From: Amnibacterium setariae
GTDB taxonomy: Bacteria > Actinomycetota > Actinomycetes > Actinomycetales > Microbacteriaceae
Assembly (NCBI RefSeq): GCF_003581425.1
Contig: NZ_QXTG01000001.1
Span: forward strand, 806,001 to 870,000
DNA length: 64,000 bases
Direction: 5' to 3'
Position numbers and translations under genes: made by a program. Below, piece by piece: positions 28,807-36,948 of this stretch. The number at the start of each line of letters is the position of its first letter. Position 1 is the first letter of the stretch. The notes beneath the pieces were generated by a model, which did no database searches, was not told the origin of the DNA, and worked only from the letters and a program-made list of their open reading frames with translations.

Positions 28807-28828
28807 CGTATGGATCCCGTGAAGACGG
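28807..28828 (+). promoter_or_regulatory. Tandem half-site pair upstream of the DUF6611-type gene (candidate KdpE box)
   Basis: CGTATGGATCC followed by CGTGAAGACGG, the third locus with this element. It ends 23 bp before a CACGCT box (28852-28857), which stands six bases before the GTG of the next gene. Confidence 0.55.
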
Positions 28829-28863
28829 CCGCGCGGCGCGGACCGCGGGTGCACGCTCGGACC

Positions 28864-29457
28864 GTGAGCCCCCGTGCACCGCTGCAGGACCCGGTCGACC
28901 GGTCCGACCCCCTCCTGGTCCGCCTGGTCGCGGGCCCGACCGCCTGGGGGCGGCTCGACGTGCAGCCGTCGCGGTACGGCTTCACCCGGTACCGCCTGAC
29001 CGTGCTGCCGCCCGGCGCGTCGACCGCCGAGCGGGCGTGGCTCGCGGTGTGGCGCTCGTGCCCGGTGCTCGTCGCCGTGCTCGGCTTCGGGCTCGACCTC
29101 GTCGTGCTCGCCGCGGGGGCCGACGGCGTCGTCGCGGCCGCCGCCGGGGGAGCGCTCGCCGTCGTCGTCCCCGCGCTCGTCGCGGTGCGCACCCGGCGCC
29201 TCCGCCCGCTCGTGCGCTCCCGCGCCGGCGGCGTGGACGACTGCGCGGGCGTCCCGCGGCCGGTCGGCGACATGGCCGCGATCGACCGGTGGTGGCCGGT
29301 GCTCGACGCCGCCGACCGCGCCCTCGAGCGCGGCGACATGACGCCGGTCGAGCACGAGCTGGTCTGGACCGCCGCCTGGCAGGACCTCGCGACCCGGCCG
29401 CGCGGCGCCCACCCGGGCCTGCGAGCGCGCGCCGCGGGCCTGCTCCGGCAGGGCTGA
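28864..29457 (+). CDS. Two-helix membrane protein, DUF6611-type
   Basis: A 197-residue protein with a soluble N-terminal segment (WGRLDVQPSRYGFTRYRLTV), two closely spaced hydrophobic helices (about residues 65-110), and a C-terminal helical part with DRWWPVLDAADRALERG. It resembles an uncharacterised Microbacteriaceae family I recall as DUF6611. The GTG start follows CACGCT by six bases, a leaderless layout. The shared upstream element ties it to the potassium genes. Function unknown. Confidence 0.7.
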   Translation: MSPRAPLQDPVDRSDPLLVRLVAGPTAWGRLDVQPSRYGFTRYRLTVLPPGASTAERAWLAVWRSCPVLVAVLGFGLDLVVLAAGADGVVAAAAGGALAVVVPALVAVRTRRLRPLVRSRAGGVDDCAGVPRPVGDMAAIDRWWPVLDAADRALERGDMTPVEHELVWTAAWQDLATRPRGAHPGLRARAAGLLRQG

Positions 29458-29465
29458 GCCGCCCC

Positions 29466-30539
29466 TCAGGCGCCGACGGCGTCCAGCGCCTGCGCCAGGT
29501 CGTCCCAGAGGTCGTTCGTGTCCTCGAGGCCCACGGAGAGGCGCACGAGGCCCTCGGGGATCGTCGGCGCCTCGCTCGACCACCGGCGGCGGCGCTCCAG
29601 CGTCGACTCGACGCCGCCGAGGCTCGTCGCCGCGCGCCACAGCTGCACGCCGTGGACGAGCGCGTCCGCCGCGGCCGCGTCCCGCAGCACGACGGAGACG
29701 ATCGCGCCGAAGCCGGGGTAGCGCACCTCCGCGACGCCGCCGTGGGCCTCGAGCCGGCGGACCAGCCGCTGCGCGGTCGCCTGCGCACGCTCGAGCCGCA
29801 CCGCGAGGGTGCGGACGCCGCGCAGGGCGAGGAACGCCTCGAACGCCGACGGCGTCGCGCCACCGAGCGTCCGCGAGCCGGTGACCCGCGCCGCGAGGTC
29901 CGCGTCCGCCGTGACGACCGCGCCCATCAGCAGGTCGCTGTGGCCCGCGAGGTACTTCGTCACGGAGTGGACGACGAGGTCCGCGCCGTGCTCGATCGGC
30001 CGCTGCAGCAGCGGGGTCGCGAAGGTGTTGTCGACGGCGACGAGCGCGTCGACGGCGTGGGCGCCGCGGACGATCGCGGCGATGTCCGCGAGCTCGAGCG
30101 CCGGGTTCGTCGGGGACTCGAGCCACACGAGCGCCGCGCCGCGGGCGGCCTCCACCACCGCGGCGGTGTCGGTGATGTCGACCCACGCCGTGCGGAGCGC
30201 GCCGCGCGCCTCGAGCTCCTGCAGCCGCGCGACCGTGCCCGTGTAGGAGTGCCGCGGCGCGACGACCGTGCCGCCGGTCGGCACGAGGTCGAGCACCGCG
30301 CCGATCGCGGCCATGCCGGAGGCGAACGAGATGCAGGTGCCGCCCTCGAGGTCGCCGAGCACGTCCTCGAACGCCGTCCACGTCGGGTTCGCGTAGCGGC
30401 CGTACTCGAGCTCGCCGAACGAGCCGTACGTCGAGGCGAGCACGACCGGGGTGTTCAGCGGGGCGTCCGGCACGGCGGCCGGCCGGCCGGCGGTCACCGC
30501 GCGCGTCGTGAAGTGCAGCGGGCGGGAGTCGGCGTCCAT
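29466..30539 (-). CDS. PLP-dependent transsulfuration enzyme (cystathionine gamma-synthase/lyase family)
   Basis: A 357-residue Cys/Met metabolism PLP enzyme. The PLP-binding Lys is in SVTKYLAGHSD, and family motifs YGRYANPTWTAFE, FASGMAAIGAVL, ESPTNPALELADI and VDNTFATPLLQRP are present. Members act as cystathionine gamma-synthase, gamma-lyase or methionine gamma-lyase, and the sequence alone does not settle which. CAAGAT lies six bases before the ATG. Two genes away is an S-adenosylhomocysteine hydrolase-like protein, so a sulfur-metabolism setting is possible. Confidence 0.88.
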   Translation of the reverse strand: MDADSRPLHFTTRAVTAGRPAAVPDAPLNTPVVLASTYGSFGELEYGRYANPTWTAFEDVLGDLEGGTCISFASGMAAIGAVLDLVPTGGTVVAPRHSYTGTVARLQELEARGALRTAWVDITDTAAVVEAARGAALVWLESPTNPALELADIAAIVRGAHAVDALVAVDNTFATPLLQRPIEHGADLVVHSVTKYLAGHSDLLMGAVVTADADLAARVTGSRTLGGATPSAFEAFLALRGVRTLAVRLERAQATAQRLVRRLEAHGGVAEVRYPGFGAIVSVVLRDAAAADALVHGVQLWRAATSLGGVESTLERRRRWSSEAPTIPEGLVRLSVGLEDTNDLWDDLAQALDAVGA

Positions 30540-30603
30540 GCCTCGATCTTGCTCGATCCGGGCGGGACGCCGCGGCGGATGACGCCCGCGGTCGCTGGCG
30601 GAG

Positions 30604-30653
30604 CCCTCCGCTGCAGATCCGGGCGAGCGCTCGTCCGGATCAGCAGCGGAGCG
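30604..30653. terminator. 50-bp near-perfect palindrome
   Basis: Arms of 25 bases centred on GAGCGCTC (30625-30632), with three non-pairing positions, between the VOC gene and the transsulfuration gene on the minus strand. There is no loop, so it could form a cruciform or a terminator of the VOC transcript. Confidence 0.5.
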
Positions 30654-30658
30654 CCCCG

Positions 30659-31063
30659 TTAGGGCTCGGGCTGCGGCTCGACGAGCTGTGCGAGCTGGAG
30701 GAGGTTGCCGCACGTGTCGTCGAGCACCGCGACGATCACCGGCCCCATCGCCGTCGGCGGCGTCGTGAAGCGGACGCCCGCGGCGACCAGCCGGTCGTGC
30801 TCCGCCTGCACGTCGGCCACCCCGAGCTGCAGGAAGGGGATCCCGTCCGCGGCGAGCGCCGTCGTGAACGGCGGCACCGCCGGGTGGTTCTTCGGCTCGA
30901 GCGACAGCGCGGTGCCGTCCGGCGCCTCCGCGCTCGCGACGGTCAGCCACCGGAAGTCGCCGAGGGGCACATCGGCGACGAGCACGAGGCCGAGCACCCC
31001 GGTGTAGAAGTCGAGGGCGCGCTGCTGGTCGTCGACGAACACGCTGACGGTCTGGATCCGCAT
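30659..31063 (-). CDS. VOC-family (glyoxalase/bleomycin resistance-like) protein
   Basis: A 134-residue single VOC domain with the usual beta-alpha-beta-beta-beta repeats: SVFVDDQQRALDFYTGVLGL in the first half and ADVQAEHDRLVAAGVRF in the second. These proteins bind metal in a paired fold and act as lyases, dioxygenases or resistance proteins. The ligand cannot be told. Divergent from the hydrolase-like gene at 31142. Confidence 0.88.
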   Translation of the reverse strand: MRIQTVSVFVDDQQRALDFYTGVLGLVLVADVPLGDFRWLTVASAEAPDGTALSLEPKNHPAVPPFTTALAADGIPFLQLGVADVQAEHDRLVAAGVRFTTPPTAMGPVIVAVLDDTCGNLLQLAQLVEPQPEP

Positions 31064-31129
31064 GGTCCACCCTGCGCTCACGGCGGGCGGCGGCGCAACG
31101 ACGGAGGTCCCGCGGCTGCGGCACGCCAA

Positions 31130-31135
31130 TAGGCT
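31130..31135 (+). promoter_or_regulatory. Leaderless -10 box
   Basis: TAGGCT, then six bases, then GTG at 31142 with no Shine-Dalgarno. Confidence 0.6.
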
Positions 31136-31141
31136 GCGGCG

Positions 31142-32551
31142 GTGGCCGGGCGTCGGATCGAGGAGTCCCCGCTCGCACCGCTCGTGGCCTTCTCCGCCGC
31201 GACGAACCTCGGGCTCGCGGGCCGCGCGTTCGCGCTCGACGGCGCGGGCGACGAGGTGGACGCGGTCCGCCGCCTCCTCGTCGGCTTCGGCGCGAGGGAG
31301 GAGGCCGGCGCCGCCCTCCGGATCGCGGACGGGAGGGTCGTCGCGGGCCTGCCGGAGCATCCCCTCGACTCGGCGGCCGCGCGGCTCGACCGGGCGCGGG
31401 CCCGCATGCCGGCGACGGCGGCCGCGGTCGCCGCGCTCGGGGACCGCCTGGCGGGCGTACGCATCGGCGTCTCGCTCGTGCTCGAGCCGAAGACCGCGGT
31501 CCTCGCCCTGCTGCTCGCGGAGGCCGGCGCCGAGGTCGCCCTGTTCGCCTTCGCCGCCGAGACGGACGACGCGGTCGCGGCCGAGCTGCGGGCCCGCGGC
31601 GTCGCCGTGCACGCCTCGGCCGGCGCGACCCCGGCCGAGGAGCGCCGGCATGCGCTCGCCCTCCTCGACGGCCGTCCGCAGCTGCTCGTCGACGACGGCG
31701 CCCACGTCGTCCGGCTCGCCCACGCCGAGCGCCCGGACGTCGTGGCAGGGCTGCTCGGCGCCGCCGAGGAGACGACGAGCGGCGTCGGTCCCCTGCGCGC
31801 CATGGCGGCCGACGGCGCCCTCCGCGTCCCGGTGATCGCCGCGAACGACGCGGTCACGAAGACGTTCTTCGACAACCGGCACGGCACGGGCGAGACCTGC
31901 GTGCTCGCGATCGCCCGGACGCTCGACGACGACCTGTCCGCCTCCCGCGCCGTCGTGGTCGGCTTCGGGCCGGTCGGGGAGGGCGTCGCGGAGCGCCTCC
32001 GGGTCCTCGGCGCGCGCGTCGTCGTGGTCGAGGTCGACCCCCGCCGCGAGCTCGCGGCCCGGTTCGCCGGGTACGCGACCGCACCCCTCCTCGATGCCGT
32101 CACCGACGCCGACCTGGTCGTCTCGGCCACGGGAGCGGCCCGGACCGTCGACGAGCGGGTCCTCGCCGCCTGCGCCGAGGACGCCGTCGTCGCGGTGGCG
32201 GGCGGGGCCCCGGAGGAGGTGCTGCCGCCGGCCCGGGCCGTGCGGGAGCGGATCGCGCCCCACGTCGAGCGCCTGCGGCTGCCCGGCGGGCGCTCGGTGC
32301 GGCTGCTCGCGGGCGGCGACTGCGTGAACATCGTCGCGGGCGAGGGCAACCCGATCGACGTGATGGACCTGTCCTTCGCGGTGCAGGCGGCCGCGCTCGG
32401 CGCGCTGCTCGAGGGCGGGCTCGCGCCGGGCGTGCACGTGCTGCCCGACGCGGCGGACCGTCGTGCTGCCGCCCTCGCCCTCGGCCGCGGCGCCGGAGCG
32501 GCGCACGGAGTGGCCGCCGTCGACTGGCGGCGCACGCGGTTCGACCTCTAG
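31142..32551 (+). CDS. S-adenosylhomocysteine hydrolase-like protein, divergent
   Basis: A 469-residue protein with the SAHH fold. Shared features are GVRIGVSLVLEPKTAVL (first domain), EETTSGVGPLRAM, the Lys/Asp segment NDAVTKTFFDNRHG, the NAD-binding VVGFGPVGEG, and a C-terminal CVNIVAGEGNPIDVMDLSF. Differences are notable: the canonical HMT motif is replaced by EPKT, the HFDNE region is missing (VAGGAPEEV instead), and the C-terminal HPSFVM His is Asn. It is therefore probably not a standard SAHH, and substrate or reaction may differ. Leaderless promoter. Divergent from a VOC gene, close to a transsulfuration gene. Confidence 0.75.
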   Translation: MAGRRIEESPLAPLVAFSAATNLGLAGRAFALDGAGDEVDAVRRLLVGFGAREEAGAALRIADGRVVAGLPEHPLDSAAARLDRARARMPATAAAVAALGDRLAGVRIGVSLVLEPKTAVLALLLAEAGAEVALFAFAAETDDAVAAELRARGVAVHASAGATPAEERRHALALLDGRPQLLVDDGAHVVRLAHAERPDVVAGLLGAAEETTSGVGPLRAMAADGALRVPVIAANDAVTKTFFDNRHGTGETCVLAIARTLDDDLSASRAVVVGFGPVGEGVAERLRVLGARVVVVEVDPRRELAARFAGYATAPLLDAVTDADLVVSATGAARTVDERVLAACAEDAVVAVAGGAPEEVLPPARAVRERIAPHVERLRLPGGRSVRLLAGGDCVNIVAGEGNPIDVMDLSFAVQAAALGALLEGGLAPGVHVLPDAADRRAAALALGRGAGAAHGVAAVDWRRTRFDL

Positions 32552-32627
32552 CGCGGGCCCGACGCGCTCGTCCTCCTGTTCGATTCCTCTCCGACGGGGT
32601 GTCGGTGGTGCTCGATAGCGAGTTCGC

Positions 32628-32840
32628 ATGTCGGGAGCGGAGGCTGCAGCGGTCGAGGCCCCGCCGCGCCCGCTCGCGGAGCGGCTCTGGGAGACCGGCG
32701 GCTCGCTGCCCGAGCTGATGGTGCAGCGGCTCTTCGCCGAGTCGCGCGAGCCCGGCGACGCGCGGACGGTGCACGACGACCTGCGCGGCGTGGACGAGGA
32801 GGTCCTCGCGTGGGCGCTGTCCTCCGCCGCGGAGCGGGCG
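32628..32840 (+). pseudogene. N-terminal fragment of HNH (13E12-type) gene, out of frame
   Basis: ATG-started frame encoding about 71 residues ending EEVLAWALSSAAERA. The downstream frame picks up as GVDLARDRLRIEIVERW without a gap, so the two look like one protein split by a frameshift at about 32834-32840 (net -1, for example loss of one GGGC unit of a tandem pair). After the break this frame turns into Arg/Ser-rich sequence. Confidence 0.6.
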
Positions 32841-34207
32841 TCGACCTCGCCCGGGACCGTCTCCGGATCGAGATCGTCGAGCGCTGGCTCGTGCCCGACG
32901 AGGAGCTCATGGGCATGCCGCTCGCGCCGAACGCGCAGCCGGACCCCGACCCGGTGCTGCGGGCGCTCGACGCCCTCGCGGAGGAGCAGCGCCGGCTGCA
33001 CGAGGCCGAGTTCCGGCGCACGATCTCGGCCGTCGCCGCGTGGCGCACGGCGCTCGCGGACGAGGGCGCACCGGGCGCGGTCGACACCCCGTACCAGTGC
33101 GGCTTCTTGGTCGACCTCGGGCTCGCGCTCCAGGTCTCCGAGCGCACCGCGAAGATCCTCGTGAGCACGGCCGACCTGCTCGAACGCGGGATGCCCGCGG
33201 TCTGGGCGCGGTTCGCCCGCGGTGACGCCGGCTGGCGCACGATGCAGATCGTGTCGGCCGCCGCCGAGGGGCTCGACCCGGCGGTGCTGCCCCGGTTCGA
33301 CGAGGCCGCCGCCGAGAGGATCGGCACGACCCCGGTCCCGCGGCTCGGGGAGGTGCTCCGCCGGGTCCGTGAGCGGCTGCAGGCCTCGACCGCCGACGAC
33401 CGCCACGAGCGGGCCCGGCAGCAGCGCCGCGTGATCGTCGAGCCGGGCCCGGACGGCATGGGCTGGCTCCACGCGCACCTGCCCGCCACGACCCTCCTGG
33501 CCGTCGAGCACCAGCTCGCCAAGGCCGCGATCGCCGCAGCGGGCGCCGAGGGCGAGACCCGCGGCGTCGGCGTGCTCAAGGCGGACGTGCTCGAGGACGT
33601 GCTCCTGCAGGGCCTTCGTCGCGACGCGGACCCCGCGGACCCGGCGCTGCGCGTGCCCGCCCGCCGCGGGGTCGAGCCGCGGATCTCGATCCTCATCCCC
33701 GCCATGACGGCGCTCGGGCACGCCGCCGTGCCGCCCGTGCTCGCGGGCTACGGCCCGATCAGGATCCGGACCGCGCTCCGCCTCGCCGGGACCGCGAAGT
33801 CCTGGGTGCGGGTGCTCACCGACCCCTTCACCGGGGCGCCGGTCAGCCTCGGCCGCGAGAAGTACCGGCCGACGAAGGACATGCGGCGGCTGATCCGCCT
33901 CCTCGACGGCGGGGGCCGCGGCCCGGGCTGCCCGCAGGGGCCGGACCAGCCGGACATCGACCACGTCCGGTCGTTCCGGCTGCACGGCGAGGACGGCGCG
34001 ACCGAGATCGACAACCTCGTGCTCCTGTCCCGCCGCCACCACGGCATCACGACCGCGGGCGAGGTCGACGTCGGCCTGCTGCCGGACCGCACCCTCGTCT
34101 GGCGGAACGCGTCGACCGGCGCGGTGCACCTGACCCGGCCGCAGGACCCGCCGGAACCGACACCGATCCCGCCCGGCCTCCTCGACGAGGACGACTGCCC
34201 CTTCTGA
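32810..34207 (+). CDS. DUF222/13E12-type HNH endonuclease
   Basis: A 465-residue product in this frame (GTG start inside the upstream fragment). It has a DUF222 region (LVDLGLALQVSERTAKILVS to WARFARGDAGWRTMQIV) and a C-terminal HNH nuclease motif (PDIDHVRSFRLHG, EIDNLVLLSRRHH). Such genes are multi-copy in actinobacteria and resemble intron/intein-less homing relatives; their roles are poorly known. GAGGAGGT sits upstream of this GTG, so the shorter protein may still be made. See the upstream fragment for the likely true N-terminus. Confidence 0.8.
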   Translation: MGAVLRRGAGVDLARDRLRIEIVERWLVPDEELMGMPLAPNAQPDPDPVLRALDALAEEQRRLHEAEFRRTISAVAAWRTALADEGAPGAVDTPYQCGFLVDLGLALQVSERTAKILVSTADLLERGMPAVWARFARGDAGWRTMQIVSAAAEGLDPAVLPRFDEAAAERIGTTPVPRLGEVLRRVRERLQASTADDRHERARQQRRVIVEPGPDGMGWLHAHLPATTLLAVEHQLAKAAIAAAGAEGETRGVGVLKADVLEDVLLQGLRRDADPADPALRVPARRGVEPRISILIPAMTALGHAAVPPVLAGYGPIRIRTALRLAGTAKSWVRVLTDPFTGAPVSLGREKYRPTKDMRRLIRLLDGGGRGPGCPQGPDQPDIDHVRSFRLHGEDGATEIDNLVLLSRRHHGITTAGEVDVGLLPDRTLVWRNASTGAVHLTRPQDPPEPTPIPPGLLDEDDCPF

Positions 34208-34226
34208 GCCCGCGCCCTGAGCGGGC
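34208..34226. terminator. Short hairpin between convergent genes
   Basis: GCCCGC (34208-34213) and GCGGGC (34221-34226) with a 7-base loop, directly after the HNH stop and four bases before the end of the next minus-strand gene. Confidence 0.45.
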
Positions 34227-34229
34227 CGA

Positions 34230-35639
34230 TCAGTGCCGGGGGCGGATGCGGGTCTCCAGTGCGCGGCGCGCCCCCTCTGCGCCTGGTCCGCCGTCGGCGG
34301 CGATCGCGCTGAGGGCGCTCTCCGGCATCGCCGGGTTCGCGATCGCGGCCTCCTGCACGCCGGGGAAGGGATCACGGCCGAGGACGCCCAGAGCCGCGCC
34401 GCTCGCGTCCGAGTTGCGCGCGAGCACGCTCCTGACCTCGATCGACGGGTCGGTCACCAGCGCGACCTGGGTCCGTTCGGAGAGGAGGCGCTCGGCGAGC
34501 AGCACGCGGACGGAGACCGACGGATCGGCGACGAAACCGTGCAACGCCTCCGGCTCGGTGGTCGCTGCGAGCGCGAGCATCCGGTGCTGCTCCGACGGGG
34601 CCGCAGCCAGACGATCGCGATCGATCCGGTCGAGGGGCAGCGGCTGCGGCGCCGTGCGCCCGTCAGGGCCGCTGCGCAGCGTCGAGCGCAGCGTCCAGGC
34701 GTCCCATTCGACCGCACGTTCGACGAGCGCGTCCGCGGCTTCGGGCTCGAGCCGACCGGAGCGGAGCAGCCGGACGCCGAGATCGGCGTCGGCCTCGGCG
34801 GCGACCCGCGCGAGCAGGTCGCCGTCGGCTGCCGGATGCGCGATCACTCGCTCCCGCAGGCTCCCGCTCGAATCGAGGTCGATCTCCACGAGCTGCTGCG
34901 GCGTGAGGTCGGCACGATCGAGGGCGGCCGCCCAGAGCGCGGAGTCCTCGCGCGCCCACAGGACGAGCTCCTCGGTGGTCGTCTCCGGGCGCAGCGCCAG
35001 GTACCAGCGGACGCCGAAGTCGCCCTCCTCGCGCAGACGATCGAGCACGTCTCGGGGAGTCCCCGGGTTGCCCGCGACCTGCCAGCGGACGGCGTGGTCG
35101 GTCCGGTCGACCAGGAGGCGAAGGGCGTCGCCGGGCGTGCGCGGGTTGCGCGCGACCCGGACGGCGGCGAAGCCGGTCGCGTCCCGTGCGGCCCGTCGGA
35201 GCACGCCGCGCCGTCTGGTGGCGTCGACCCGCGGCTCGACGGCTGCGGCAGCCGTGACGGGGTCCAGGCCGCGCGGGCTCGCAGGCCGCATGACGTCGCG
35301 GATGACGTGCCGTTTGAAGAAGTCCGCCTGCTGCGCGGCCGGTCGGACCCACGCGTCGAGGAAGCCCGACGCGGCTCTGGACCAGACCCAGGCGAGCGCG
35401 AGCGACTCGCTCTCGGCGGTCACGGACTCGGTCGCGAACCAGCCGTGCTCGTAGTCCCACCGTCGCGCGATCCACCCTCGATCGCCGGGCCCCACGGTGT
35501 ACTCGGCGTCCTCCGGCACAGCGTGGGAGTCGTCCGGCTGGCGCTCGACGTCGCCCGGCAGCGCCGCCTGCGGCCAGTCGGGAGACGACTGCGCATCGAT
35601 GACGCGCTGCCGCCTCGCGCGGAAGTCCTCGAGGTCCAC
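34230..35639 (-). CDS. Hypothetical repeat protein (LRV/HEAT-like)
   Basis: A 469-residue soluble protein. From about residue 150 it is built of helical repeats with the pattern RxxVAxNPxTPxxxLxxL, for example VARNPRTPGDALRLLV, VAGNPGTPRDVLDRL, and AIANPAMPESALSAI near the end, resembling leucine-rich repeat variants. The N-terminal 120 residues are not recognised and include tryptophan-rich sequence WDYEHGWFATES. It probably binds a protein partner. A GTG start has a TACGGT box six bases upstream. Its base composition looks somewhat less GC-rich than neighbours by eye, a possible sign of transfer. Confidence 0.7.
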   Translation of the reverse strand: MDLEDFRARRQRVIDAQSSPDWPQAALPGDVERQPDDSHAVPEDAEYTVGPGDRGWIARRWDYEHGWFATESVTAESESLALAWVWSRAASGFLDAWVRPAAQQADFFKRHVIRDVMRPASPRGLDPVTAAAAVEPRVDATRRRGVLRRAARDATGFAAVRVARNPRTPGDALRLLVDRTDHAVRWQVAGNPGTPRDVLDRLREEGDFGVRWYLALRPETTTEELVLWAREDSALWAAALDRADLTPQQLVEIDLDSSGSLRERVIAHPAADGDLLARVAAEADADLGVRLLRSGRLEPEAADALVERAVEWDAWTLRSTLRSGPDGRTAPQPLPLDRIDRDRLAAAPSEQHRMLALAATTEPEALHGFVADPSVSVRVLLAERLLSERTQVALVTDPSIEVRSVLARNSDASGAALGVLGRDPFPGVQEAAIANPAMPESALSAIAADGGPGAEGARRALETRIRPRH

Positions 35640-35645
35640 CCGCCA

Positions 35646-35667
35646 ACCGTAGGAGTGTCCCTAGGCT
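35646..35667. promoter_or_regulatory. Divergent leaderless promoter pair
   Basis: Minus-strand TACGGT (35651-35646) six bases from GTG 35639, and plus-strand TAGGCT (35662-35667) six bases from GTG 35674. Both starts lack a Shine-Dalgarno. Confidence 0.6.
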
Positions 35668-35673
35668 TCCGCC

Positions 35674-36948
35674 GTGGTCACCGTCTACTCCGCTGACCTC
35701 GTCGTGCCCATGACCGCGCCGCCCACGACGGACGGCGCCGTCGCGGTGGAGGCCGGCCGGATCCTCCACGTCGGCACGCGCGACTGGGTGCTGCAGCACC
35801 TCCGTGCGGAGGGCCGGGAGGTCGCGGAGCGCCACGTCGACGGCGTCCTCACGCCCGGGCTGATCAACGCCCACACCCACCTGCAGTACTCGCGGATGGG
35901 GCGGGTCGGCCGCGGGCGCTACCAGGGGTTCGACGACTGGGCGACCGAGTTCTCCGCCGTCTACGACGTCGGCGGCCAGGACTGGGGCGCGGCCGCGGCG
36001 GAAGGGGCCGCCGCGCTGCTCGCCGCCGGGGTGACCGCCGCCTCCGACATCGTCACGGACGTCGCCGCCGTCTCGGCGCTCGCCGACGCGGGCCTCCACG
36101 GGATCGCGTACTGGGAGGTCATGAACTGGTCGAACGCGGCCTGGCGCCGCGGCGGCCGCGAGCAGGTCATCGCCGACCTCGAGCGCGTGCCGACGACGCC
36201 CGGGTCGGGCCTCAGTCCCCACGCGCCGTACTCGCTCGACGCCGAGCCGCTGCTCGACATCCCGGACATCGTCCGCGCGCACGGCGGCCGCCTGCACATC
36301 CACCTCGGGGAGTCGCACTTCGAGGGCGCCCGCGCCGGGGCGGAGGACTGGACCTTCGCGGGCGTCGAGAGCTTCCGAGCGCTCCGCGAGAGCGGCTACG
36401 GGGCCTCCGCCACCGAGTTCGTCGACCGCCTCGGCGTCCTCGGCCCCGACTGCCACGTCGCGCACGGCGTGTACATGACGGCCGAGGACCGGGCGCTGCT
36501 CCGCGCCCGCGGCACGTCGGTCGCGCTGTGCCCCCGCTCGAACGAGGTGATCGGCCTCGAGGCGCCGCCCGTCGCCGCCTACCTCGCCGAGGGCAGCCCG
36601 ATCGCGGTCGGCACCGACTCGCTGTCCTCGAGCCCCTCGCTCGACCCGATGGCCGACGTCGCCGCCCTCGCGCGGATCGCCCGGGAGCAGGGCTACGCCG
36701 GCGCGGACCTGCACGAGCGCCTGCTGTCCGCGGCCACCTTCGGCGGTGCGCGGGCGATGGGCGTCGACATCGGCCCGGACCGCCTCGGCCACCTCGCGGT
36801 CGGGGCGATCGCCGACCTGACCGGCTTCCCGATGACGGTCGGCACGGTCGCCGACGCGCTCGCGGAGCTCGTCGAGGCCGCGCCCGCGGCCCGCGTCACG
36901 GTGATCGACGGCGAGGTCCGCAGCGGGGAGCGGGAGGTGGTGGCATGA
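35674..36948 (+). CDS. Metal-dependent amidohydrolase (cytosine deaminase/ATZ-TRZ-like)
   Basis: A 424-residue amidohydrolase-superfamily enzyme. Metal ligands: LINAHTHLQYSRMG early, HIHLGESHFE (third His) in the middle, HGVYMTAEDRALL (fourth), and the Asp in GTDSLSSSPSLDPMAD. The C-terminal beta-sandwich has LGHLAVGAIADLTGF. The group deaminates or hydrolyses heterocycles; the substrate is open. Leaderless GTG start. Overlaps the following cupin gene by ATGA. Confidence 0.88.
   Translation: MVTVYSADLVVPMTAPPTTDGAVAVEAGRILHVGTRDWVLQHLRAEGREVAERHVDGVLTPGLINAHTHLQYSRMGRVGRGRYQGFDDWATEFSAVYDVGGQDWGAAAAEGAAALLAAGVTAASDIVTDVAAVSALADAGLHGIAYWEVMNWSNAAWRRGGREQVIADLERVPTTPGSGLSPHAPYSLDAEPLLDIPDIVRAHGGRLHIHLGESHFEGARAGAEDWTFAGVESFRALRESGYGASATEFVDRLGVLGPDCHVAHGVYMTAEDRALLRARGTSVALCPRSNEVIGLEAPPVAAYLAEGSPIAVGTDSLSSSPSLDPMADVAALARIAREQGYAGADLHERLLSAATFGGARAMGVDIGPDRLGHLAVGAIADLTGFPMTVGTVADALAELVEAAPAARVTVIDGEVRSGEREVVA

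Noticed and set aside
32810-34207. Mobile element or intron around the HNH gene
   Set aside because: No flanking repeats, transposase or intron features are visible; DUF222/HNH genes are common stand-alone genes in actinobacteria.
30659-34375. 1238-codon minus-strand frame, the longest in the window
   Set aside because: It is the antisense shadow of the SAHH-like and HNH genes: Arg/His/Pro-rich, low-complexity sequence. Only its last 134 codons (the VOC protein) are real.
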